DNA from: Providencia vermicola | GTDB lineage: Bacteria > Pseudomonadota > Gammaproteobacteria > Enterobacterales > Enterobacteriaceae | NCBI RefSeq assembly: GCF_010748935.1 | Contig: NZ_CP048797.1 | Span: 1 to 64,000 of the forward strand | Direction of reading: 5' to 3' | DNA: 64,000 bases | Shown here: positions 49,503 through 59,312 of the stretch, one piece after another | Numbering within the stretch: the first letter of the stretch is position 1 | Layout of the letters: each line of letters begins with the position of its first letter | Position numbers and translations under genes: made by a program | Notes under the pieces: model-generated | Database searches by the model: none | What the model was told of the DNA's origin: nothing | What the model saw: only the letters and a program-made list of their open reading frames with translations

Positions 49503-50164
49503 TGCGTAAGAGAGATTTCTTTTTTGGAGAGGTGTATGAGGGGAGTGGAGGAGCCACTCTACGACTGAGTGATATGGAACCATTGGCAAGAAAAGTGTCG
49601 GCAGAGTTCTTCACTGCACAACTGAACCGTATACTGAAAGAGCATGACGGTCAGTTGACGCTCAGCGATGGAACGTCGTACCCCAGCTTTTGGAGCTTCA
49701 TCGACAAGGTTGATCCAGAGCAGGTTGGTTTCGTGGAGATCTACGCTCGGCAGGATGTTAACGATAATGTTGAAGCGACACTGGCGTGTGACATCGTTTT
49801 GGTAAATGGTGTGATCACCGTTAAACCTCACTGGTGTGCTTACAAAGACATCAGGGCTGACGAAGTGATTTCCACCTTACTGGTGCCTTTGCATTTGAAG
49901 GCTCTCCAGGGTAAGGCTTACATTCGCTGGGATGATGGTGAAACCGAACCTCTGTTACAAAACGACGACTATCAGGCTGAACTTGAAAATGTGTTTAGTG
50001 TTTCCAAGTACCCATCAGCCATGAGCTGGGGCGATACAGCAGACCAGAAGGTTAAGCAGTACAAGATGGACCTTGAGTGCGCCACAGATGTTGGTCGTCG
50101 AGGTGTCTCATCAGAGCAAGCATGGGATGCTTATCGAGAACTCCGTTACAATAGAACAGTGTGA
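49502..50164 (+). CDS. Unknown 220-aa protein, end of the traI operon
   Basis: A soluble protein whose ATG overlaps the preceding TAA. No signal peptide or motif. A hairpin terminator follows within a few bases, so it is probably the last gene of the traI transcript. Confidence 0.7.
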   Translation: MRKRDFFFGEVYEGSGGATLRLSDMEPLARKVSAEFFTAQLNRILKEHDGQLTLSDGTSYPSFWSFIDKVDPEQVGFVEIYARQDVNDNVEATLACDIVLVNGVITVKPHWCAYKDIRADEVISTLLVPLHLKALQGKAYIRWDDGETEPLLQNDDYQAELENVFSVSKYPSAMSWGDTADQKVKQYKMDLECATDVGRRGVSSEQAWDAYRELRYNRTV

Positions 50165-50167
50165 AAC

Positions 50168-50186
50168 AAGCGGCCATCGGCCGCTT
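50168..50186 (+). terminator. Hairpin terminator
   Basis: AAGCGGCC-ATC-GGCCGCTT stem just after the gene at 49502. Confidence 0.72.
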
Positions 50187-50189
50187 TGA

Positions 50190-50207
50190 ACTTTCACATG
50201 TGAAAGT
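50190..50207. promoter_or_regulatory. 18-bp palindrome, copy 9 (perfect)
   Basis: ACTTTCACATGTGAAAGT, between the traI-operon terminator and the next activator box. Confidence 0.75.
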
Positions 50208-50254
50208 TTTTCGCCTCCCGCTCTTATCATCTCCTCGAATAAACCTCCATAAAG

Positions 50255-50269
50255 TGCCCAAAATGGGCC
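50255..50269 (+). promoter_or_regulatory. AcaCD-like activator box
   Basis: TGCCCAAAATGGGCC, 76 bp upstream of the 47-aa gene at 50345. Confidence 0.6.
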
Positions 50270-50344
50270 GTAACAGCACTGTTCCTAGATTGATCAATTA
50301 AGAGACGATTACTCCGTGATGACGACAAGTTATTTGGAGGGTCT

Positions 50345-50488
50345 ATGTCCGCACAAGCTCACGTCAGAGAAAGCGAAAGCTCATCTGGTTCATTCATCTC
50401 CTGGCAGTTCCTTGTCTGGCAGGTGATGTTCGTTATAGGTGTTGTTGCAGGGATGAACCTGGAACACGCATTCAATTTTCTAGGTTAA
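50345..50488 (+). CDS. Small 47-aa membrane protein
   Basis: A short frame (MSAQAHVRESESSSGS...) with one hydrophobic segment (WQFLVWQVMFVIGVVAG). ATG at 50345 follows GGAGG by a few bases. It sits right after an AcaCD-like box and overlaps the next gene region, so it is likely the first gene of a small transfer-associated operon. Confidence 0.68.
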   Translation: MSAQAHVRESESSSGSFISWQFLVWQVMFVIGVVAGMNLEHAFNFLG

Positions 50489-50499
50489 TGGGAGGAAGT

Positions 50500-50865
50500 G
50501 TGAACCTTAATAAACAATTTTTCTGGTTTTTGATGAACGCGGTGCTGATGTGCATCTTCATCGTTCCAGTGGCCGTCGCGTTTTGGCTGTCTGCTTTTGC
50601 GGCAGGTTTTGACTGGAGTCAGTGGGTTAAGTTGGCTGCTGATACGGCCAACAGAGCTGCAAGTGACCCGGCCAAGGCTCTGGGCACGGTTCAGACCTAC
50701 TGGGGCATTCTCAGCTTCTTCCTGCTGGCGGCGTACAGTCTGATGTTCAAGTTTAAAGCCAATGCTAACAAGGAAGTGAAAACTCTGGAGGTGGCCCGAC
50801 CAGCCAATGAAGTTAGCGTTGCGGCTTCGGAAAAACATTCGGAAGCGGTTCCTCAAAATCAATAA
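50500..50865 (+). CDS. Two-helix membrane protein, unknown
   Basis: A 121-aa protein with hydrophobic segments near 6-33 and 62-82 and a charged cytoplasmic tail. GTG at 50500 lies just after GGAGGA; the in-frame ATG at 50488 has no ribosome site and overlaps the previous stop. A terminator follows. Confidence 0.7.
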   Translation: MNLNKQFFWFLMNAVLMCIFIVPVAVAFWLSAFAAGFDWSQWVKLAADTANRAASDPAKALGTVQTYWGILSFFLLAAYSLMFKFKANANKEVKTLEVARPANEVSVAASEKHSEAVPQNQ

Positions 50866-50887
50866 CCGATCCAGTAAACGCAAAAAA

Positions 50888-50910
50888 GGCGGCTTAGGCC
50901 GCCTTTTTTT
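50888..50910 (+). terminator. Rho-independent terminator
   Basis: GGCGGC-TTAG-GCCGCC hairpin flanked by six A and seven T. Confidence 0.88.
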
Positions 50911-50925
50911 ATTTGTCGCTGGAAG

Positions 50926-50940
50926 TGCCCGAAAAGGGCG
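50926..50940 (+). promoter_or_regulatory. AcaCD-like activator box upstream of traL
   Basis: TGCCCGAAAAGGGCG, about 70 bp before traL, preceded by a terminator, so it marks a new transfer operon. Confidence 0.62.
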
Positions 50941-51009
50941 CGAAGCCGTGGCAGAAAATCAGTGACCCTGAATGAGAATACAGGCCACTAGGAAAAGAAG
51001 AGGGTTGCT

Positions 51010-51291
51010 ATGAAGCCTGTAAAGATACCGCGCCGGGTCGATGAGCCCCCGCATCTGCTGTTGTGGAGCGCAGATGAGTTGGCCCCGATGCTTTTGGGGC
51101 TAACGATAGGGGTCATCATCGGTAAGGCTCTGATCTGCTTTCTGGGGGGGTTACTTGTAACCAACCTTTATCGCCGATTCAGGGATAACCATCCGGATGG
51201 ATACCTGCTCCACATGATCTACTGGGCCGGGTTCATCATGACCAAGGCCAAATCTCTCAAGAACCCGTTTGTCCGGAGGTATTTGCCTTGA
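51010..51291 (+). CDS. traL: TraL pilus assembly protein
   Basis: A 93-aa inner-membrane protein with two helices (about 22-50) and the TraL pattern LLLWSADELAPMLLGLTIG. It is first in the traLEKBVA pilus/mating-channel cluster. TraE starts inside its last codons. Confidence 0.9.
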   Translation: MKPVKIPRRVDEPPHLLLWSADELAPMLLGLTIGVIIGKALICFLGGLLVTNLYRRFRDNHPDGYLLHMIYWAGFIMTKAKSLKNPFVRRYLP

Positions 51292-51914
51292 ACCTGAAAA
51301 AGTATCTCAAGACCTGGGAAGGGACCCAAACAGAAAATAAGTGGGGGCGAATCTTCCAGGGTGGTCTTATTGCTATCGTTTTCCTGCTGGTGGTCCAAGT
51401 ATTCAGCAAGGAAACCATCGTCACTATCCAGCCTTTCACGCTCACGGAAGAAGCCTGGGTGACGAAAAGTAACGCCTCTCAGTCCTATAAAGAGGCTTGG
51501 GGTTTCGCTTTTGCTCAGCTCCTTGGCAATGTGACGCCAGGAACCGTTGACTTTGTGAAAGAACGGATCACCCCGCTTCTCTCCCCGAGCATCTATCAGG
51601 ACGTGATTGATGCCATCGAAATTCAAGCTCAACAGATCAAGAACGACCGCGTAACCATGCGGTTTGAGCCGCGTTTTGTTGAGTACGAGCCCAAGAGCGA
51701 CAAGGTGTTTGTCTACGGATATTCCTACGTCAAAGGGGCTTCTTCTAACGAAGAGCGTAGCGAACGCTCCTACGAGTTCGCCATCAAGATTTCAAACTAC
51801 GCGCCCGTGCTGGACTACATCGACACCTATGTAGGAAAGCCACGCACCAAAACTGTTTTGGAGCAACTCCAGCGCAAAGAAGAAAACCGGAGAAAGCATG
51901 AAGAACAACGCTAA
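51288..51914 (+). CDS. traE: TraE pilus assembly protein (VirB8-like)
   Basis: A 208-aa protein with one membrane anchor (about 20-38) and a VirB8-like periplasmic domain. It starts at TTG with GGAGGT seven bases upstream, overlapping the traL stop; no ATG fits better. Confidence 0.9.
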   Translation: MNLKKYLKTWEGTQTENKWGRIFQGGLIAIVFLLVVQVFSKETIVTIQPFTLTEEAWVTKSNASQSYKEAWGFAFAQLLGNVTPGTVDFVKERITPLLSPSIYQDVIDAIEIQAQQIKNDRVTMRFEPRFVEYEPKSDKVFVYGYSYVKGASSNEERSERSYEFAIKISNYAPVLDYIDTYVGKPRTKTVLEQLQRKEENRRKHEEQR

Positions 51915-52815
51915 ACTTTCGCTCCTGGCGCTGTCCTTGGCGCTTGGAACTTCAATGGCCTATGCCTCGGATGACATTCCTGTTGTCCCGGCCAGTGTTA
52001 TGAAAAAGGATGTTCCTGCCCCTGTGACGTCAGGACAAAGCTCCCATGAGGTTGTGGGCAGCATGAATGAAAACCCCTTACTGACGATGAAGCCGGGGGT
52101 TAACCAGATCATCCCGATAGCCGTTGGTCATCCGAACCGAATCGTCACGCCTTTCAGCAATCCTGAGATCGTTTCAACATCTCTGACCGGGGCGACGGAT
52201 AACGGCCAGTGTGGTGAGGTCTGCATCAAAGAGAATGTGGTCTATGTCGCCACGGATAAGCAGTATCCGGTGACTATGTTCATTACTGAAAAAGGCTCGG
52301 AAGCCCAAGCTCTCAGCCTGACGATGGTTCCCCGTCGTATTCCGCCCAGAGAAGTCTTTCTCAAGCTCGATGGTGGTGTAGGTATCACTGGTGCTTTTGC
52401 CAATACCAAGGCTGAGACCTGGGAACAGAGCCAGCCTTATGTCGAAACCATCCGGTCGGTATTCCGCAAGATTGCTCTTGGTGAAGTCCCTCAAGGTTAC
52501 ACGTTGAACCGCATCCCTGCTGGTGCTGCGGTGCCGAGCTGCGCTCATCCTGGGGTAAAGGTGGATTTCAGCAAGGGGCAATACATGATGGGCCACCACC
52601 TTAACGTGTTCATCGGTGTCGCCCTGAACGTCTCTGATCAGCCTATTGAGTTCAAAGAGGCGTTGTGTGGGAGCTGGGATGTGGCTGCGGTGACTACGTG
52701 GCCGCTTAACGTGCTTGAGCCCGGCCAGAAGACGGAGATCTATGTGGCGAAGAAGCAGAAGCGTGGTCTCGCACCAACGTCTAAGCGTCCATCGCTGCTG
52801 GGAGGTGCCCAATGA
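51898..52815 (+). CDS. traK: TraK secretin-like outer-membrane complex protein
   Basis: A 305-aa protein with signal peptide (1-23, ending MAYA). The mature protein matches the TraK/VirB9 type (GVNQIIPIAVGHPNRIVTPF near 80). With TraB and TraV it forms the core of the transfer channel. Overlaps traE by 17 bp. Confidence 0.92.
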   Translation: MKNNAKLSLLALSLALGTSMAYASDDIPVVPASVMKKDVPAPVTSGQSSHEVVGSMNENPLLTMKPGVNQIIPIAVGHPNRIVTPFSNPEIVSTSLTGATDNGQCGEVCIKENVVYVATDKQYPVTMFITEKGSEAQALSLTMVPRRIPPREVFLKLDGGVGITGAFANTKAETWEQSQPYVETIRSVFRKIALGEVPQGYTLNRIPAGAAVPSCAHPGVKVDFSKGQYMMGHHLNVFIGVALNVSDQPIEFKEALCGSWDVAAVTTWPLNVLEPGQKTEIYVAKKQKRGLAPTSKRPSLLGGAQ

Positions 52816-54128
52816 TTAAGCGATTTTGGACACAGTTAGACCCCAACAAGAAGCGTTGGGTGTCTATCGCTGGCGGCGTCTTCGTTCTTTTTGCGGTCGT
52901 GACAATGTTCTCTGGTGAACCCAAGAAAGAAGAGAAGCGCGGTCGCCAAGAAACCATCAAGCACGTTCTCACAGACAAAAACACCCGTGAGATCGGGATA
53001 GATTCGTTGTCTGCCGATGTGAAGATGGTGTCTCGTGAAAACTCCGACCTGAAAAAGGAGCTGGAACGAGTCAAGAAAGAGCTGGAGGAAACCAAAACCA
53101 CTGCCGGGAAATCCAGTGATGTTGGCCGTGAGATGACCCGCCTTCGTCAAGATTTGGACCGCCTGACCCAGAAGAACATGGAATTGGCTAAGAAAGTCGA
53201 AACCGGCGCTGCTGGTGGAAAAACATCCTCTTCATCAGAGGATGCCAGAGCCGATGTTAATGGTGCATCTGGTGGTGATGGTCAGTTCATGGAGAAAAAG
53301 CTCGACTACAAAGATCCTGCATCCTTTTTTCGGGACGCACCGCTTCCTGACTCGAAGGGTGGGGCTCCTGCAACTGGCAAGGGAGACGGTCGTGATGCAA
53401 CTAAACCAGGCATCCAAATAGTGAGCTACTCGCAGAAAGCGCCAGAAGTTGAAGAGAAGGACAACAAGGATGATGAGTCTATCTACCTACCTTCTGGCTC
53501 CATCCTGACAGGGGTGCTCATCAACGGTATGGACGCACCAACATCTCAAGGTGCTCGTCGAGATCCGTTCCCTTCGACCCTCAGGATTCAGAAAGAGGCT
53601 ATTTTGCCTAACCGCTTCCGTGCGGATGTTCGTGAGTGCTTCCTGATTGTTTCAGGCTATGGAGATCTCAGTTCAGAGCGAGCGTACCTGCGTGGCGAGA
53701 CCTTCTCGTGCGTTCGGGATGATGGGGGTGTCATAGAAGCGAAGCTGGATTCCTATGCAGTGGGTGAAGACGGTAAGGCCGGTGTCCGTGGTCGCGTCGT
53801 ATCGAAGCAGGGGCAAATCATCGCCAAGAGCTTGATGGCAGGCTTCCTTGGTGGCGTTTCCGAAGCCTTTGACGTCAATCCTGTGCCGGTCGTTAGCACT
53901 AACCCTGGCTCAAATACCCAGTACCAGTCTGTGTTCTCCGACCAGATGTTGCAGGGAGCAGCAGTGAAGGGGGCCAGTAAGGCGCTAGATCGCATCGCTC
54001 AGTTCTATATCGACATGGCCGAAGGCATCTTCCCTGTTATCGAGGTCGATGCTGGCCGTCAGGTAGACATCATCGTGACCAAAGGAACCAAGCTACAAAT
54101 TCGTTCCACCGGGGGAACCAAGAAATGA
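52812..54128 (+). CDS. traB: TraB (VirB10-like) channel scaffold
   Basis: A 438-aa protein with a membrane anchor (about 15-32), a coiled-coil region (about 75-135), a serine/glycine/proline-rich linker and a C-terminal TrbI/VirB10 beta domain (PSGSILTGVLINGMDAPTS onward). It spans inner and outer membranes. Overlaps traK and traV by four bases each. Confidence 0.93.
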   Translation: MIKRFWTQLDPNKKRWVSIAGGVFVLFAVVTMFSGEPKKEEKRGRQETIKHVLTDKNTREIGIDSLSADVKMVSRENSDLKKELERVKKELEETKTTAGKSSDVGREMTRLRQDLDRLTQKNMELAKKVETGAAGGKTSSSSEDARADVNGASGGDGQFMEKKLDYKDPASFFRDAPLPDSKGGAPATGKGDGRDATKPGIQIVSYSQKAPEVEEKDNKDDESIYLPSGSILTGVLINGMDAPTSQGARRDPFPSTLRIQKEAILPNRFRADVRECFLIVSGYGDLSSERAYLRGETFSCVRDDGGVIEAKLDSYAVGEDGKAGVRGRVVSKQGQIIAKSLMAGFLGGVSEAFDVNPVPVVSTNPGSNTQYQSVFSDQMLQGAAVKGASKALDRIAQFYIDMAEGIFPVIEVDAGRQVDIIVTKGTKLQIRSTGGTKK

Positions 54129-54703
54129 AAAATTTGAACATTTTGACCAGAAAGGGCAGTTCCAGAGGCGAGGCTCAAAAGGAACAGGCAGTAAGATCCG
54201 CAAAGATGTTGGGGGTGGGTGCAGCGCTACTTATTTTGTCGGGCTGTTCGACGTTCAACATCGGCAAGGATGAGTATAGCTGTCCGGGAATGCCGAATGG
54301 TGTTCAGTGTATGTCAGCGCGAGACGTTTACGCCGCAACCAATGACGGAAATGTCCCGCGTCCAATGAAACCAGAGGAAGTCGAGGCCAAAGCGGAAGCG
54401 GATGGCGAAGGTTCCTCAAACGTTTCAGCGAACTCATCTAGCTCCGGAGACCCGGTGATTGACAACTATGTCGCACCGCGTCTTCCGGATCGCCCGATTC
54501 CAATTCGTACACCAGCACAGGTTATGCGGATTTGGGTAGCTCCCTGGGAGGACACCAATGGTGATCTCATCGTGACAGGGTATGTCTATACCGAAATCGA
54601 ACCGCGCAGGTGGGTGATTGGGGATGGCACACCGCAAAGTGAGCCAGTTTTGAGACCGCTGCAAACGGTACAACACGAACCGAAGTCTGAAACAACCAAA
54701 TAG
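54125..54703 (+). CDS. traV: TraV lipoprotein of the transfer core
   Basis: A 192-aa lipoprotein (lipobox LSGC near 36-39, after an unusually long basic leader) with cysteines CPGMPNGVQC typical of TraV. It anchors the TraK/TraB ring in the outer membrane. Confidence 0.9.
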   Translation: MKNLNILTRKGSSRGEAQKEQAVRSAKMLGVGAALLILSGCSTFNIGKDEYSCPGMPNGVQCMSARDVYAATNDGNVPRPMKPEEVEAKAEADGEGSSNVSANSSSSGDPVIDNYVAPRLPDRPIPIRTPAQVMRIWVAPWEDTNGDLIVTGYVYTEIEPRRWVIGDGTPQSEPVLRPLQTVQHEPKSETTK

Positions 54704-54715
54704 GAGATGTTCTTG

Positions 54716-55099
54716 ATGAACGCAAATCAGTTGGCGAATGCCTCAAGTAAAAACAACGCACTCTTCCTCTTCCTGGGGTTGATGGTGGTAGCCTTCCTGC
54801 TCGTGCCGGATCAGGCCCACGCTGGTACTGGTGGTACAGCGTTTGACGACGTATGGGTAACTCTCAAGGATTGGACCCAAGGTACTTTGGGTCGAATCGT
54901 TGCGGGTGCGATGATCCTGGTCGGTGTTGTTGGTGGTATCGCTCGCCAGAGCCTCATGGCTTTCGCTATGGGTATCGGTGGCGGTATGGGCCTGTACAAC
55001 TCCCCGACCGTAGTGGAATCCATCATGTCTGCTACTCTGGAACATGCAGAGAAGGTCATCCCGGCTGTTGTGCAACTCAGCAATGGCCTGGGGGTGTAA
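54716..55099 (+). CDS. traA: TraA pilin
   Basis: A 127-aa prepilin. Long leader with hydrophobic segment (about 16-34) and cleavage site AHA-GTGG. The mature part has two hydrophobic helices (58-78 and 83-105) with VAGAMILVGVVGGIARQS. ATG at 54716 is preceded by AGGAG at 9 bases; ATG 54707 overlaps that site. A similar helix pair occurs inside the 21510 protein. Confidence 0.9.
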   Translation: MNANQLANASSKNNALFLFLGLMVVAFLLVPDQAHAGTGGTAFDDVWVTLKDWTQGTLGRIVAGAMILVGVVGGIARQSLMAFAMGIGGGMGLYNSPTVVESIMSATLEHAEKVIPAVVQLSNGLGV

Positions 55100-55131
55100 A
55101 AGACACCTTGCCGTTAATCAACGGGTGATAG

Positions 55132-55160
55132 GGGCAGCCTAAAAGCTGCCCTTATTTTTT
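55132..55160 (+). terminator. Rho-independent terminator after traA
   Basis: GGGCAGC-CTAAAA-GCTGCCC stem followed by TTATTTTTT, 30 bases after traA. It could attenuate transcription after the abundant pilin message. Confidence 0.82.
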
Positions 55161-55383
55161 GGCAAAAAGTCCAGTCATAACAAATTCCAACTATTTCCCT
55201 AGATTCTACGTCAGTACTTCAAAAAGCATAATCAAAGCCTTGATAAATATGCATTCCTTCGAAATTCAGCTTTCACCCATTGGGTGAAAGAAAAGTGCTC
55301 AAAAATATGTTAAATTATCAGCTTTTATGACTCGATATATGGTAAAATAATAGTAAGAAAAGTAGTAAAAAGGGGTTCTAATT

Positions 55384-56646
55384 ATGATTAATAAAATTGA
55401 TTTCAAAGCTAAGAATCTAACATCAAATGCAGGTCTTTTTCTGCTCCTTGAGAATGCAAAAAGCAATGGGATTTTTGATTTTATTGAAAATGACCTCGTA
55501 TTTGATAATGACTCAACAAATAAAATCAAGATGAATCATATAAAGACCATGCTCTGCGGTCACTTCATTGGCATTGATAAGTTAGAACGTCTAAAGCTAC
55601 TTCAAAATGATCCCCTCGTCAACGAGTTTGATATTTCCGTAAAAGAACCTGAAACAGTGTCACGGTTTCTAGGAAACTTCAACTTCAAGACAACCCAAAT
55701 GTTTAGAGACATTAATTTTAAAGTCTTTAAAAAACTGCTCACTAAAAGTAAATTGACATCCATTACGATTGATATTGATAGTAGTGTAATTAACGTAGAA
55801 GGTCATCAAGAAGGTGCGTCAAAAGGATATAATCCTAAGAAACTGGGAAACCGATGCTACAATATCCAATTTGCATTTTGCGACGAATTAAAAGCATATG
55901 TTACCGGATTTGTAAGAAGTGGCAATACTTACACTGCAAACGGTGCTGCGGAAATGATCAAAGAAATTGTTGCTAACATCAAATCAGACGATTTAGAAAT
56001 TTTATTTCGAATGGATAGTGGCTACTTTGATGAAAAAATTATCGAAACGATAGAATCTCTTGGATGCAAATATTTAATTAAAGCCAAAAGTTATTCTACA
56101 CTCACCTCACAAGCAACGAATTCATCAATTGTATTCGTTAAAGGAGAAGAAGGTAGAGAAACTACAGAACTGTATACAAAATTAGTTAAATGGGAAAAAG
56201 ACAGAAGATTTGTCGTATCTCGCGTACTGAAACCAGAAAAAGAAAGAGCACAATTATCACTTTTAGAAGGTTCCGAATACGACTACTTTTTCTTTGTAAC
56301 AAATACTACCTTGCTTTCTGAAAAAGTAGTTATATACTATGAAAAGCGTGGTAATGCTGAAAACTATATCAAAGAAGCCAAATACGACATGGCGGTGGGT
56401 CATCTCTTGCTAAAGTCATTTTGGGCGAATGAAGCCGTGTTTCAAATGATGATGCTTTCATATAACCTATTTTTGTTGTTCAAGTTTGATTCCTTGGACT
56501 CTTCAGAATACAGACAGCAAATAAAGACCTTTCGTTTGAAGTATGTATTTCTTGCAGCAAAAATAATCAAAACCGCAAGATATGTAATCATGAAGTTGTC
56601 GGAAAACTATCCGTACAAGGGAGTGTATGAAAAATGTCTGGTATAA
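55384..56646 (+). CDS. tnpA: ISEcp1 transposase
   Basis: A 420-aa IS1380-family transposase with DDE chemistry; DIDSSVINVEG and FRMDSGYFDE carry acidic residues expected of the catalytic core. Full length, no frameshift seen. The gene is AT-rich with codon use unlike the plasmid backbone. Confidence 0.94.
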   Translation: MINKIDFKAKNLTSNAGLFLLLENAKSNGIFDFIENDLVFDNDSTNKIKMNHIKTMLCGHFIGIDKLERLKLLQNDPLVNEFDISVKEPETVSRFLGNFNFKTTQMFRDINFKVFKKLLTKSKLTSITIDIDSSVINVEGHQEGASKGYNPKKLGNRCYNIQFAFCDELKAYVTGFVRSGNTYTANGAAEMIKEIVANIKSDDLEILFRMDSGYFDEKIIETIESLGCKYLIKAKSYSTLTSQATNSSIVFVKGEEGRETTELYTKLVKWEKDRRFVVSRVLKPEKERAQLSLLEGSEYDYFFFVTNTTLLSEKVVIYYEKRGNAENYIKEAKYDMAVGHLLLKSFWANEAVFQMMMLSYNLFLLFKFDSLDSSEYRQQIKTFRLKYVFLAAKIIKTARYVIMKLSENYPYKGVYEKCLV

Positions 56647-56749
56647 TAAGAATATCATCAATAAAATTGAGTGTTGCTCTGTGGATAACTTGCAGAGTTT
56701 ATTAAGTATCATTGCAGCAAAGATGAAATCAATGATTTATCAAAAATGA

Positions 56750-56779
56750 TTGAAAGGTGGTTGTAAATAATGTTACAAT
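56750..56779 (+). promoter_or_regulatory. ISEcp1 outward promoter for the AmpC gene
   Basis: TTGAAA (56750-56755), 18-bp spacer, TACAAT (56774-56779), inside the right end of ISEcp1. It is the promoter known to drive expression of genes captured by ISEcp1. Confidence 0.85.
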
Positions 56780-56852
56780 GTGTGAGAAGCAGTCTAAATT
56801 CTTCGTGAAATAGTGATTTTTGAAGCTAATAAAAAACACACGTGGAATTTAG

Positions 56853-58115
<1,263 letters not shown>

Positions 58116-58123
58116 CTGACGAT

Positions 58124-58165
58124 GAGGCCCAGGATATTGGGCCTCCTTTCTTTCTCTTTTTTTCC
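58124..58165 (+). terminator. AmpC gene terminator
   Basis: GAGGCCCA-GGATAT-TGGGCCTC hairpin followed by a T-rich tract, 8 bases after the beta-lactamase stop. Confidence 0.82.
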
Positions 58166-58208
58166 TGTTGTCATTTACACTTAACAAAAATACAGCAAGG
58201 AAAATCCC

Positions 58209-58742
58209 ATGCGCATTTTGCCCGTCGTTGCTGCAGTTACGGCTGCATTCCTGGTTGTCGCGTGTAGCTCCCCGACACCGCCGAAAGGCGTTACCGTGGT
58301 AAATAACTTTGATGCCAAACGCTATCTGGGAACCTGGTATGAAATTGCGCGCTTCGACCATCGTTTCGAGCGCGGATTGGATAAAGTGACCGCAACATAC
58401 AGCTTGCGCGACGACGGCGGCATCAACGTTATTAACAAGGGCTATAACCCTGACAGGGAGATGTGGCAGAAAACGGAAGGGAAAGCCTATTTCACCGGCG
58501 ACCCAAGCAGAGCCGCGCTTAAGGTTTCTTTTTTCGGCCCCTTCTATGGCGGGTATAACGTAATTGCACTCGACCGGGAATATCGTCACGCGCTGGTTTG
58601 TGGTCCGGATCGCGACTACCTGTGGATCCTTTCACGGACCCCTACTATTTCAGATGAAATGAAACAGCAAATGTTAGCCATCGCGACCCGGGAAGGGTTT
58701 GAAGTGAATAAACTGATTTGGGTGAAACAGCCTGGCGCTTAG
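58209..58742 (+). CDS. blc: Bacterial lipocalin Blc
   Basis: A 177-aa outer-membrane lipoprotein lipocalin (lipobox [20 protein letters not shown], the lipocalin GxW motif). Part of the Citrobacter chromosomal segment captured with ampC. It overlaps the 3' end of sugE, which is on the other strand. Confidence 0.95.
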
Positions 58743-59056
58743 TGAGTGCTCAGCTTCAGACCAATAATGCCAGCAACGATCAGCCCAAGGCTCAGCAAAC
58801 GTGCCGGGCTGGCAGACTCACCCAGCAGCAAAATCCCTGTAATGGCCGCCCCAACAGCGCCAATACCGGTCCAGACCGCATAAGCGGTTCCTACAGGCAA
58901 CGTGCGCATTGCCCAGGAGAGCATGGCGATACTGACGATCATCGCCGCAATAGTGATAATGCTTGGCGTAAGACGCGTAAAACCGTGGGTGTATTTCAGG
59001 CCAATCGCCCAGACAACTTCGAGCAAACCTGCAATTAATAAAACGATCCAGGACAT
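58739..59056 (-). CDS. sugE: SugE/Gdx small multidrug-resistance-family guanidinium exporter
   Basis: A 105-aa four-helix SMR protein ([20 protein letters not shown], with the conserved E13). The Gdx branch exports guanidinium. ATG at 59056 was chosen because it gives the standard SMR start and is preceded by GGAG; upstream in-frame codons run through a guanidine-II riboswitch. Citrobacter-derived. Confidence 0.95.
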
Positions 59057-59074
59057 ATCAGGCTCCAGAACAAT

Positions 59075-59119
59075 GGGGCCGTCCCCGGTGAAAGAAGCGT
59101 TTGCAGGTCGTCCTGCAAA
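59075..59119 (-). promoter_or_regulatory. Guanidine-II (mini-ykkC) riboswitch of sugE
   Basis: On the minus strand two hairpins with ACGR loops lie just upstream of sugE: TTTGCAGG-ACGA-CCTGCAAA (59100-59119) and GGGG-ACGG-CCCC (59075-59086). This is the mini-ykkC pattern of two small stems that pair through their loops when guanidine binds. The second stem lies about 10 bases before the GGAG of sugE, a position suited to control of translation. Not mentioned in usual descriptions of this resistance unit. Confidence 0.9.
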
Positions 59120-59312
59120 GCTAATGTGTGAAATGGCATTTTTGCCCGGAAGAAAATGAATTTCAACCTTTTTATTCACCGCCTGCTAAAAGCAAGAATT
59201 AAGCATAATTAGCGGCGTAGTTCCCGCATTTGGCACTCATCGGAGTTCTCTATGATGAAGGGCTTTCTGAAACCAGAAAGTCGATTGCCCCTCTTCTGAA
59301 TGCGAAACGTTT

